From positions 1,049,596 through 1,113,595 of the forward strand of contig NZ_CANMCZ010000001.1 of NCBI RefSeq assembly GCF_947496485.1: a DNA stretch of 64,000 nucleotides, written 5' to 3'. Origin of the DNA: an uncultured Winogradskyella sp. (GTDB lineage: Bacteria; Bacteroidota; Bacteroidia; Flavobacteriales; Flavobacteriaceae). Shown here in pieces: positions 18,956-26,216 of this stretch. The translations under genes and the position numbers were made by a program. Within the stretch, counting starts at the first letter, position 1. Every line of letters starts with the position of its first letter. The notes under the pieces are model-generated. The model was given only the letters and a program-made list of their open reading frames with translations. It made no database searches and had not been told where the DNA came from.

Positions 18956-20173
18956 ATGAACAACAACCGAAGCATAGTACACATGGATTTAGACACCTTT
19001 TTTGTGTCTTGCGAGCGCTTACTAGATAGCCGGCTTAACGGTAAACCTGTACTTATTGGTGGCACTAGTGACAGAGGTGTTGTCGCCTCTTGCAGCTATG
19101 AAGCTCGGAAGTTTGGCATTCACTCCGCAATGCCTATGCGTATGGCAAAACAACTTTGTCCAGAAGCAATCATACTAAGAGGAAACTCTGGGATTTACAG
19201 TAAATTCTCTAATGATGTTACAGATGTAATAAAAGAAAGCGTCCCTCTTTATGAAAAAACATCAATCGATGAGTTTTATATAGACCTCACCGGAATGGAT
19301 AAATTCTTTGGTTGTCATAAATTAGCTTCAGAATTGCGTCAACGTATTATTAAAGAAACAGGTTTACCCATTTCCTTTGGTTTATCACTAAATAAAACGG
19401 TTTCAAAAATTGCAACAGGCGAAGCGAAACCCAATAATGAAATTAGAATTATATCTGGTACTGAAAAACCTTTCTTAGCACCACTTTCGGTGAAAAAGAT
19501 TCCAATGGTTGGTAATGTGACTTACAAAGCCTTATGCGATTTAGGCGTGAAACGTATCAAAACTGTCCAAGATATGCCCATGGAATTAATGCATAAAGTT
19601 CTTGGTAAAAATGGATTATCCATCTGGAAAAAAGCCAACGGTATTGATAACAGTCCTGTAATACAATATCACGAGCGAAAGTCCATTTCTACAGAACGCA
19701 CCTTTGGGCAAGACACTACAGATGTACATAAACTTAGAGGCTTGGTCATTGCCATGGCAGAAAATTTGGCATTTCAATTACGACGGGGTCATAAGCTTAC
19801 GGCTTGTATCACCTTTAAAATTCGATATTCCGATTTTCAAACCTACACACAACAACAGCGTATTCCGTATAGTGCTATGGACCATAATATTATTCCCGTG
19901 GTATTAGACTTATTCAAAAAACTCTATAATCGTAGACTATTAGTTCGTCTTATTGGTGTAAAGTTTAGTCATTTGGTAGAAGGTGGTCACCAAGTCAACC
20001 TTTTTGAAGACAACGAGATGCATCTCAATTTAGCAAATGCCATGGATAAGATGCGCAAACGTTATGGCGATAGAGTTGTAATGAGTGCCGCTGGTATGGA
20101 AGCTAAAACGATTAGTCGCTGGAATCCTTTTAATGGTGAACCGCCTCCTTTATTGGCGAATAGGCATCAGTAG
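18956..20173 (+). CDS. dinB: DNA polymerase IV (Y-family)
   Basis: A 405-residue translesion polymerase. The catalytic acidic residues are Asp11 (MDLDTFF) and Asp105-Glu106 (SIDEFYIDL). The steric and nucleotide-binding segment SYEARKFGIHSAMP is present, as are the thumb HhH region (IPMVGNVTYKALCDLGVK) and a little-finger domain (about 240-350, STERTFGQD). A C-terminal extension contains VNLFED, resembling a beta-clamp-binding motif (QxxLF-like). The gene lies 125 bp after the DnaE-type polymerase, the two being separated by the long inverted repeat, so it may be cotranscribed or read through. It is likely part of the same damage response. It ends 1 bp before the convergent XRE gene. Confidence 0.96.
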   Translation: MNNNRSIVHMDLDTFFVSCERLLDSRLNGKPVLIGGTSDRGVVASCSYEARKFGIHSAMPMRMAKQLCPEAIILRGNSGIYSKFSNDVTDVIKESVPLYEKTSIDEFYIDLTGMDKFFGCHKLASELRQRIIKETGLPISFGLSLNKTVSKIATGEAKPNNEIRIISGTEKPFLAPLSVKKIPMVGNVTYKALCDLGVKRIKTVQDMPMELMHKVLGKNGLSIWKKANGIDNSPVIQYHERKSISTERTFGQDTTDVHKLRGLVIAMAENLAFQLRRGHKLTACITFKIRYSDFQTYTQQQRIPYSAMDHNIIPVVLDLFKKLYNRRLLVRLIGVKFSHLVEGGHQVNLFEDNEMHLNLANAMDKMRKRYGDRVVMSAAGMEAKTISRWNPFNGEPPPLLANRHQ

Positions 20174-20174
20174 A

Positions 20175-20381
20175 TCAATCTTCAACATACTCTAAAATAT
20201 CACTAGGTTGACAATCTAAAGCTTTGCAAATGGCTTCTAATGTAGAAAATCGAACGGCCTTAGCTTTACCAGATTTTAGAATTGACAAATTAGCTGTGGT
20301 GATACCAATGATTTCGGCAAGTTCTTTACTTTTCATGCCTCGTTTTTTTAACATAATGTCTAAGTTGACTACTATTGGCAT
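20175..20381 (-). CDS. small XRE/Cro-type helix-turn-helix regulator
   Basis: A 68-residue protein made almost entirely of one helix-turn-helix domain (KSKELAEIIGITTANLSILK as the HTH core, then ALDCQPSDILEY). It resembles the YozG-like Cro/C1 regulators that are regularly encoded next to DUF2975 membrane proteins. Here it is the last gene of a three-gene operon, 2 bp after a DUF2975 gene. It probably regulates its own operon, with the membrane partners as modulators, but this is inference. It is convergent with dinB, with only 1 bp between the stop codons. Confidence 0.88.
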   Translation of the reverse strand: MPIVVNLDIMLKKRGMKSKELAEIIGITTANLSILKSGKAKAVRFSTLEAICKALDCQPSDILEYVED

Positions 20382-20383
20382 GG

Positions 20384-20908
20384 TTATATGGTTAAATCGT
20401 TTTCTTCTTCTACTTGTTTTCCTTTTTCAAAAATTTCTGCCAAAATATAGAACGCTAATCCTGCCGGAATTAAAAAGGTAAACTCCGCTTTAAGTTCATT
20501 AAAAAATTTAAACGAAGAGCCATTAATTGCTGCTAATAGAAACCTAAGTATTAATATACCTACCGTATAGCTGATAAAAATATTTCCAATCTTCTTAAAA
20601 TACTTGATATTCTTATTACTAAAAAAATTTCCGTTTTCAACTTCTTTTAATATGGATAAGAAATAACTAAAGCCGTAAATAAGATAAGCTCTCCAAAAGA
20701 AAATTCCGGCACTTATAACATAATAACTCCACTCAATAGCATTTTTTGAAGTAAACCAAGATTCATTTTTATCTGCAACCTTTGCCCAATTCTGAAATTT
20801 CTCAAATTGGTTAAAATCAAACTCTCGCATATCGTTTAAAAGCACTGAAACCGCACCTAGTAAAATAGCATAGGTGATATAGGTTAATAGTTTTGTATTG
20901 TCTTTCAT
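20384..20908 (-). CDS. DUF2975 membrane protein (second copy)
   Basis: A 174-residue inner-membrane protein with four predicted hydrophobic helices: about 9-24, 60-80, 115-130 and 145-162. This is the layout of DUF2975 proteins. It ends with EENDLTI, exactly as does the upstream paralogue. The stop is 2 bp before the start of the HTH gene. Family function is unknown; co-occurrence with a Cro-like HTH suggests a membrane-linked transcription switch. Sequence identity with the neighbouring DUF2975 protein is low apart from the helix pattern and C-terminus, so the duplication, if that is what it is, is old. Confidence 0.8.
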   Translation of the reverse strand: MKDNTKLLTYITYAILLGAVSVLLNDMREFDFNQFEKFQNWAKVADKNESWFTSKNAIEWSYYVISAGIFFWRAYLIYGFSYFLSILKEVENGNFFSNKNIKYFKKIGNIFISYTVGILILRFLLAAINGSSFKFFNELKAEFTFLIPAGLAFYILAEIFEKGKQVEEENDLTI

Positions 20909-20937
20909 GATTTATATAGTTAAATCGTTTTCTTCTT
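20391..20937. repeat. duplicated gene-junction sequence in the DUF2975 operon
   Basis: The same 19-base string (on the plus strand GTTAAATCGTTTTCTTCTT) occurs at 20391-20409 and 20919-20937. Each copy encodes the C-terminal EENDLTI of a DUF2975 protein and sits a few bases before the next start codon. Similarity continues through the start codon with small changes. Confidence 0.8.
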
Positions 20938-21421
20938 TTATAACCTTAGTATCTTTAAGCACTGTACTGATTAGCATTAAAAACAATCCCATGGCAATTA
21001 TTATTAAATAGACCAGTGTTTTTTCACTTAACCCAAGTACAACTTGCCGTTTATAAAAGATATTGCCAATCTCATCAATAATCCATAAAGCAATTGAAGA
21101 AAGAACCATAAGTTTTCCGGAATTAAACATGCCTTTTATAAGTTCGTCATTATAAAAATCTTTTTTTAATAACAATTCTGTCGCCTTTCTTAATTTCCAA
21201 AGGGCAACTACAAAAGCAGCATAAACCCCAAGCTCTAAAAAGGTAAAAACATAAAGCATTGATTCAGTTTTAAATATTAATGCATCATGTTTTAAACCGA
21301 TAAAATCTTGTTTTATACCAAAGAGAATCATTGCTAAAACGAAAATCCCTAAACCAATACCGATTAGTAGAAGGAAAATAATAACATTTAGTATCAAATA
21401 AAGAGTTCTTGCAGAGTTCAT
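20912..21421 (-). CDS. DUF2975 membrane protein (first copy)
   Basis: A 169-residue inner-membrane protein with four hydrophobic helices (about 7-32, 51-75, 106-120 and 134-155), matching DUF2975. It ends EENDLTI like the next gene's product. It is the first gene of a tight operon: the gap to the second DUF2975 gene is 3 bp, and the HTH regulator follows. A predicted -7 element lies 20 bp upstream at 21441-21448. The molecular role is unknown. A toxin-antitoxin role was considered and is not supported, since both DUF2975 proteins are multi-span membrane proteins with no toxin motif. Confidence 0.8.
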   Translation of the reverse strand: MNSARTLYLILNVIIFLLLIGIGLGIFVLAMILFGIKQDFIGLKHDALIFKTESMLYVFTFLELGVYAAFVVALWKLRKATELLLKKDFYNDELIKGMFNSGKLMVLSSIALWIIDEIGNIFYKRQVVLGLSEKTLVYLIIIAMGLFLMLISTVLKDTKVIKEENDLTI

Positions 21422-21440
21422 AATTATCGTTTAACAATAA

Positions 21441-21448
21441 CAAATATA
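21441..21448 (-). promoter_or_regulatory. predicted -7 element of the DUF2975 operon
   Basis: The minus strand reads TATATTTG, an exact TAnnTTTG match, 19 bp upstream of the start codon. Confidence 0.5.
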
Positions 21449-21548
21449 TGAATATTATTGATAAACAATAATTTTTTATTAAAAAAATGATAGTGTAATA
21501 ACCAATCCAATCCTCTATTGGTTAATCAACATCAGTAGTAATAAGTAC

Positions 21549-21556
21549 TATATTTG
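21549..21556 (+). promoter_or_regulatory. predicted -7 element of the small membrane protein gene at 21562
   Basis: TATATTTG matches TAnnTTTG and ends 5 bp before the ATG, implying a leaderless or near-leaderless message. Confidence 0.45.
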
Positions 21557-21561
21557 CTACA

Positions 21562-22095
21562 ATGATAGAAAAAGAATTTACCATTAAAGAACCTAATATT
21601 TCAATCAGAAATAGTATCCTGATTGCATTTATACTAACTACTTACTCAGCGATTTGTTATTATTTCATAACCACAAATGATGATAAGAATACAACACTAG
21701 TTTATTTAATTATTCTTGGTTTTTTTGTAATTAAAAATATGGTACTCCCTAATTTGACGACAAAATCAATACACCTTAATTTTACTCATAAAAAAATAAA
21801 ATACGAAACATCTGTAGGTCCTTTTGGCATTAATAAAAAATGGAAAAACTTAAAGAATTTAGAATATATATCAGTATTTAAAACAGAAAATGGTTACGAA
21901 GTAAATCTATGGCATAATAAAAATGAAATAATTAATTTATTTGTATATGAAAATTATGAAGACGTAGTAAAAGAAGCGTTCATAATTGCAGAAAAACTAG
22001 ACATAGAACTACTCGATGCTAGAAAAAGAGGCTATCATCAATGGATAGATAAGGATATATATAAAACGACAGGAGAAATCGAATACTACGACTAA
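21562..22095 (+). CDS. hypothetical membrane protein, paralogue of the protein encoded at 28338
   Basis: A 177-residue protein with two hydrophobic helices near residues 18-36 and 47-60, followed by a cytoplasmic beta-rich domain that looks PH-like. I do not recognise a named family. The segment WKNLKNLEYISVFKT and the end EKLDIELLDARK match WQDLPDIEYVSVFKT and VLNIDILDATQ of the 158-residue protein encoded next to the flotillin gene, so the two are paralogues. A DUF2007 gene follows 20 bp later in the same direction and may be cotranscribed. No enzymatic motif is visible; a structural or sensory role at the membrane is all that can be suggested. Confidence 0.6.
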   Translation: MIEKEFTIKEPNISIRNSILIAFILTTYSAICYYFITTNDDKNTTLVYLIILGFFVIKNMVLPNLTTKSIHLNFTHKKIKYETSVGPFGINKKWKNLKNLEYISVFKTENGYEVNLWHNKNEIINLFVYENYEDVVKEAFIIAEKLDIELLDARKRGYHQWIDKDIYKTTGEIEYYD

Positions 22096-22115
22096 AACTA
22101 GTAATCTAGAATTAT

Positions 22116-22532
22116 ATGCAAAACGCCTTTGTCACCATTGCCAAATTTCAATACTCAGCAGAAGCCGAAATTATTAAAGGCAGATTAGAGTCTGATGGTA
22201 TTAAAGTATTCTTAAAAGACAATATTACAATAGACACAGATCCTTTGGTTAGCAATGCTATTGGAGGTATTAAACTAAAAGTACTGGCTAAAGATGAGGA
22301 TAAAGCAATGGATATTTTAAAATCCATTAACGCCTATTCCATTAATGATAATGGCGAACCAGTTGTTTGTCCTAATTGCGGAAATAATCATATTGAGTTA
22401 TATTCTACAATAACCAGTCTTAAATCTCTAGTTTCATTTCTTATAGGATTCATAACCGGAACTCTACCTTTTAGCACGCGATATCAATATAAATGTGAAG
22501 ATTGTAAAACTGAATTTCCTATTAAAAATTAA
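22116..22532 (+). CDS. DUF2007 domain protein with zinc-ribbon-like C-terminus
   Basis: A 138-residue protein. Residues 1-70 match the DUF2007 (putative signal-transducing protein) pattern: FVTIAKFQYSAEAEIIKGRLESDGI and GGIKLKVLAKDEDKAMDIL. The rest holds two Cys pairs, CPNC at about 87-90 and CEDC near residue 128, which can bind one zinc ion. A hydrophobic stretch between them (SLVSFLIGFITG) could be one membrane segment. The function of the family is unknown. The last 11 bases overlap the 3' end of the convergent MocR-like gene. Confidence 0.75.
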   Translation: MQNAFVTIAKFQYSAEAEIIKGRLESDGIKVFLKDNITIDTDPLVSNAIGGIKLKVLAKDEDKAMDILKSINAYSINDNGEPVVCPNCGNNHIELYSTITSLKSLVSFLIGFITGTLPFSTRYQYKCEDCKTEFPIKN

Positions 22533-24018
22533 CAACCTTATCATACGCATTTTTCAACTTTACAACTACAGTTTCTATTTCTTCATCGTTTAAATGTCCG
22601 AAACCAAAACGAATAGCACAAGTGCTTTTATCCTGGTAGAGAATTGTTTTTGGAAGAAATAAATTCATTTTTTCGGCCTCTTCGGCAAGTTTTACCAATG
22701 AAATAGAAGTATTAAACTGCAACCAAATAGCCAAACCTCCTAAAGGCTTTTCATAAGTTAAAACACTTCCGAAATAATATTTTAAATACTTACATAAACA
22801 ATCACGACGTATTTTGTACGTCACTATATTCTTTTTAAGTAATCTATAAATTTCACCTTCAGAAATTAGCTCAGAAAGCATTTGTTCTTGAATTAAATCT
22901 CCTTGTTCATCGAGTAAAGTCAAATAATTATTAGCTTCAGAAATTAAATTTTCTGGTGCTAATACAAAACCGATTTGAAAACTAGGGAACAACGATTGAC
23001 CCATTTTACCCAAATAGATTACCATACCATTGGCATCTGCACTTGCCATAGGTAGCATGGCAGAACCTTCAAACTGAAAATCGTAATCATAATCATCTTC
23101 AATTATAGCAAATCCATAGGATTTTGCTAATCGTAAAAGTTGTATTCGCCTTTCTGCACTTAAGGTGTTTGTTGTAGGATAATGCCTGTGTGCACAGACG
23201 TAAACACATCTAATACTATTCTTAATAAAATGCTTTTTTATATAATCAACATCTAACCCTTCATCATCAACAGGTATCGTTTTTATAGTAGCACCAGCTT
23301 CTTGAAAAATAGTATTTGAAGCGTAGTGACTCAACTCTCCTACCAAAACAACATCATTTTGTTTTATTAAAAGTTGTGACACAATATAAAGACTCATTTC
23401 TGTGCTTCGCGTACCAAGTATATTATTTGGATTTATATGGAAACCACGTGTGGCGTTTAGATAATTACAAAGTTGGCTTTTAAAATTTGAAGTTGTTGAA
23501 GCCGTAGATCTATTCCAATTATGTACCAGCGGCTTTCGCTTCATAGCTGCGGTATACCATCTAGAAAACTGATGAACCGAATGCAGACGTAAATCTGGCT
23601 TACCATCATTCATAATATATTTTGCAGACGTCTTTTGTGCAGTTGAAGCCAAATGAAATGAATTTTGAAATGGAAAACCAGCTTCTTTAGGATAAGTGTA
23701 GGCTTTACTCATAGGCTTACCAGTGGCTTTTATCTTTGCTGTAGTCTGCTCTGGCACCAGAACAAAAGTACCTTTATTAGCAATAATATCTACCCAACCT
23801 TGTGATGCTAGCTCATCGTATATAGCCACAGCAGTATTTCTATGAATATTTAATAAGTTACTTAAAGTTCTAGTACCTGGTAATTTATTACCTTTTAATA
23901 TATAACCACGTTGAATAGCATTTATAATTTGCTGAGCCACTTGTATGTATAAAGGTTGGACTAACGATTTATCAAATGTTATAAGCTGTTTTAATATATC
24001 ATTAACCGGACTATTCAT
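22522..24018 (-). CDS. MocR-like GntR/aminotransferase-fold regulator lacking the PLP lysine
   Basis: A 498-residue regulator. Residues 15-90 form a GntR winged helix (LYIQVAQQIINAIQRG, LPGTRTLSNLLNIHRNTAVAIYDEL). Residues about 120-495 are a fold-type I aminotransferase domain. The Asp pair of IIEDDYDYDF (308-309) and the Arg of IRFGFG are kept. But the stretch that normally reads SK-x-LFP with the PLP-binding lysine is GKMGQSLFP here: Gln341 takes the lysine position (codon CAA at 22996-22998), with the only near lysine at 338. Normal PLP aldimine formation is therefore doubtful. It is divergent from a TonB receptor, and three related 10-mers lie in the spacer. I infer control of the receptor and of itself by an unknown ligand. 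Confidence 0.9.
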   Translation of the reverse strand: MNSPVNDILKQLITFDKSLVQPLYIQVAQQIINAIQRGYILKGNKLPGTRTLSNLLNIHRNTAVAIYDELASQGWVDIIANKGTFVLVPEQTTAKIKATGKPMSKAYTYPKEAGFPFQNSFHLASTAQKTSAKYIMNDGKPDLRLHSVHQFSRWYTAAMKRKPLVHNWNRSTASTTSNFKSQLCNYLNATRGFHINPNNILGTRSTEMSLYIVSQLLIKQNDVVLVGELSHYASNTIFQEAGATIKTIPVDDEGLDVDYIKKHFIKNSIRCVYVCAHRHYPTTNTLSAERRIQLLRLAKSYGFAIIEDDYDYDFQFEGSAMLPMASADANGMVIYLGKMGQSLFPSFQIGFVLAPENLISEANNYLTLLDEQGDLIQEQMLSELISEGEIYRLLKKNIVTYKIRRDCLCKYLKYYFGSVLTYEKPLGGLAIWLQFNTSISLVKLAEEAEKMNLFLPKTILYQDKSTCAIRFGFGHLNDEEIETVVVKLKNAYDKVVNF

Positions 24019-24050
24019 TGTTTTAAAAGTGGACTATTTCAATCGTCCGG
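24006..24050. promoter_or_regulatory. candidate three-box operator of the MocR-like regulator
   Basis: Two direct boxes, CCGGACTATT (24006-24015) and GTGGACTATT (24029-24038), are 23 bp apart. A third inverted box, CCGGACGATT, is on the minus strand at 24041-24050. The first box overlaps codons 2-4 of the regulator gene, consistent with autoregulation. Two direct plus one inverted repeat is the site layout I recall for PdxR-type MocR proteins. Confidence 0.6.
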
Positions 24051-24088
24051 AAAGTTACGATTTTTGTAACTTCATATTTAATTATACA

Positions 24089-25909
24089 ATGAGAAAATTA
24101 TACTACCTCTTTACTTTTATTTTAGCTCTTAGTTTTCAACTAAATGCGCAAGATATTCCTCAACAAAAGTTAGATTCTGTAATACTAACCGGAGCAAGAA
24201 TTGATCTTCCTTTCAAAGAAAATTCAAGAACTATAAATATTATCACTTCTGCAGATATAAAAAACAGTGCAGCTGTTAATATTGCGGATTTACTACAGCA
24301 AGTTGCTGGTGTAGATATTAGACGTCGTGGTACAGGAGGTAGCCAAGCAGATTTATATATTAGAGGTGGTGGATTTGACCAGACGCTTTTACTCATCGAT
24401 GGTATAAAAATGGATGATGCACAAACAGGTCATCATACCATGAATGCCGCATTACCATTAGAAGTTATTGAACGCATCGAAATTATAAAAGGACCTGCAG
24501 CAAGAGTCTTTGGACAAAATGCATTTACAGGAGCTATTAATATTGTCACTAAAAAGAATTTAAACAACAGTCTTTCTGCTAATATTGAAACAGGCTCTTT
24601 TGGACAATTAAATGGCAATGTTACTTCCGGAACCGAATTAGAAAATTCATCTCATATTATACATATCGGTAAGGTAACCTCTGAAGGTTATAGAAACAAT
24701 TCGGATTACGACAATTCTAACTATTTTATAAAAAGTATATTCAATAAGAAGGCTCAACCGATTGAAATGATTGCAATGTTTTCTGAACGCAAGTTTGGAG
24801 CAGAGAATTTCTACACTACCAATCCTGATTGGAATGAGTATGAGGAAACTCAAAATAGCCTCATTGCTTTTACTACAACACTCAAAAAAAATAAACTAAA
24901 AATTCAACCAAGAGTGTATTGGAAACGTAATCAAGATATGTTTTTACTAAAACGCTTTGAGCCTAATTTCTTTAGAAACTTTCATATTTCAGATAAAATA
25001 GGAGCTGAAGCTAACGCCTCTTATACTTCGAAATTAGGTATTACTGGTTTTGGAATTGACATCTCTAAAATTTATTTGAGAAGTAACAACTTAGGAAATA
25101 GAAATCGTTTTATGACTAACGCGTTTTTAGAACATCGCTTTTCATTATTAGATAATAAATTAGACATTACTCCTGGTGTCGCGTTGACTTATTTTTCAGA
25201 TTTTAAATTTCATGCATTTCCTGGTTTAGATGTTGGTTTCGATATTACGTCAAACTTAAAAGCTTATGGAAATATAGGATATACGTATAGAATTCCTACG
25301 TACACGGATTTATATTACAGTGATCCTCGCACTAGTGGGAATCCGGATTTAGAACCAGAAGAAGCGTTTGCGCAAGAATTGGGTATAAAATATATAACTC
25401 CAAAATTTAGAGCAAGCATAGCTGTTTTTAATAGAGATGCTAAAAACTTAATAGATTACATAAGACCAAATACAACAGAAACTGTATTTACAGCCACAAA
25501 TATCACAGAAGTAAATACCAAAGGTTTAGAGTTTGATGCAGCTTACAATTTTAAAATCAACAACTTTACACAGACCTTAGCTTTTGGTTATGCCAACTTA
25601 GATGACAACATTTTAGAACAAAACGAAGACTTATCACGTTATTCATTAAATTCCTTAAAGCATCAGTATACGACTAGATTCAGCACACAGCTATTTAAAA
25701 ATATGCGCCAAAATATTGTTTACAAATATGCCGAACGTACCACAGGACAAACCTATAATGTTTGGGATGCATCACTTATTTACAGATTAAAACAAATGGA
25801 ACTTACTATAACGGCTAGCAATATTTTTGATGCAGATTATATTGAATCTGGTTTTACACCAATGCCACCAAGTAATGTTTTATTTGGGTTACGCTATAGT
25901 TTTAAATAA
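24089..25909 (+). CDS. TonB-dependent receptor, small vitamin/siderophore type
   Basis: A 606-residue outer-membrane transporter; the ATG at 24089 gives a clean signal peptide (LYYLFTFILALSFQLNAQ). The longer reading from 23945 would run into the divergent regulator and is rejected. There is no carboxypeptidase-like domain: the plug starts directly (SVILTGARIDLP, VAGVDIRRRG, LYIRGGGFDQTLLLIDG, IKGPAARVFGQNAFTGAINIVTKK). The barrel ends NVLFGLRYSFK with a terminal aromatic pattern. The size resembles BtuB-like receptors for vitamins or small chelates. It is divergent from the MocR-like gene, which probably regulates it, so a cofactor-like ligand is plausible but unproved. Confidence 0.9.
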   Translation: MRKLYYLFTFILALSFQLNAQDIPQQKLDSVILTGARIDLPFKENSRTINIITSADIKNSAAVNIADLLQQVAGVDIRRRGTGGSQADLYIRGGGFDQTLLLIDGIKMDDAQTGHHTMNAALPLEVIERIEIIKGPAARVFGQNAFTGAINIVTKKNLNNSLSANIETGSFGQLNGNVTSGTELENSSHIIHIGKVTSEGYRNNSDYDNSNYFIKSIFNKKAQPIEMIAMFSERKFGAENFYTTNPDWNEYEETQNSLIAFTTTLKKNKLKIQPRVYWKRNQDMFLLKRFEPNFFRNFHISDKIGAEANASYTSKLGITGFGIDISKIYLRSNNLGNRNRFMTNAFLEHRFSLLDNKLDITPGVALTYFSDFKFHAFPGLDVGFDITSNLKAYGNIGYTYRIPTYTDLYYSDPRTSGNPDLEPEEAFAQELGIKYITPKFRASIAVFNRDAKNLIDYIRPNTTETVFTATNITEVNTKGLEFDAAYNFKINNFTQTLAFGYANLDDNILEQNEDLSRYSLNSLKHQYTTRFSTQLFKNMRQNIVYKYAERTTGQTYNVWDASLIYRLKQMELTITASNIFDADYIESGFTPMPPSNVLFGLRYSFK

Positions 25910-26216
25910 TGTAGAAAATAAATTTTCATTTTTCTGTAACAAAATTCTTTCAATTGCTACTGATATATTGAAAGTAGGTCTCTAATCAAAACTTATTTGA
26001 TTTCATAAAGTATATAGACGACCGTACTTTGCATTAACCATCAAAATACAATTGACATTCCTGATTTGAATACTTAGTGTTCAAAAAAGATTTCAAAAAA
26101 CCACGACATTTAATGTCTTCCTTGGTTGTGCTACTGTGACCGATTTACTTTCGAAAATAAGATAGATTTATCTTATAATGGTTGTATATTTATTAATCAT
26201 TTCAAATCTTAAAGTC
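25910..26216 (+). other. gene-free stretch upstream of the NfeD-like gene
   Basis: This 307-bp stretch is the longest without a gene. It holds a weak hairpin (CTTTCAAT 25947-25954 with ATTGAAAG 25967-25974), which could be a poor terminator but has no T-run. It also holds a 13-bp palindrome, GACATTTAATGTC (26105-26117), and an 8-bp inverted repeat just before the first possible start. No tRNA, known riboswitch or full TAnnTTTG promoter was recognised. Confidence 0.5.
26157..26176. repeat. inverted repeat before the NfeD-like/flotillin operon
   Basis: Perfect 8-bp arms ATAAGATA (26157-26164) and TATCTTAT (26169-26176) with loop GATT. It lies immediately before an in-frame ATG at 26178 and 40 bp before the preferred ATG at 26217. 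It could be an operator or a 5' hairpin. Confidence 0.6.

Noticed and set aside
20175..21421. HTH/DUF2975 genes as a toxin-antitoxin system
   Set aside because: The DUF2975 proteins are four-helix membrane proteins without toxin motifs, and the HTH gene comes last; HTH plus DUF2975 is a known pairing.
23945..24088. N-terminal extension of the small TonB receptor
   Set aside because: It would run into the divergent regulator gene and its operator; the ATG at 24089 gives a proper signal peptide.
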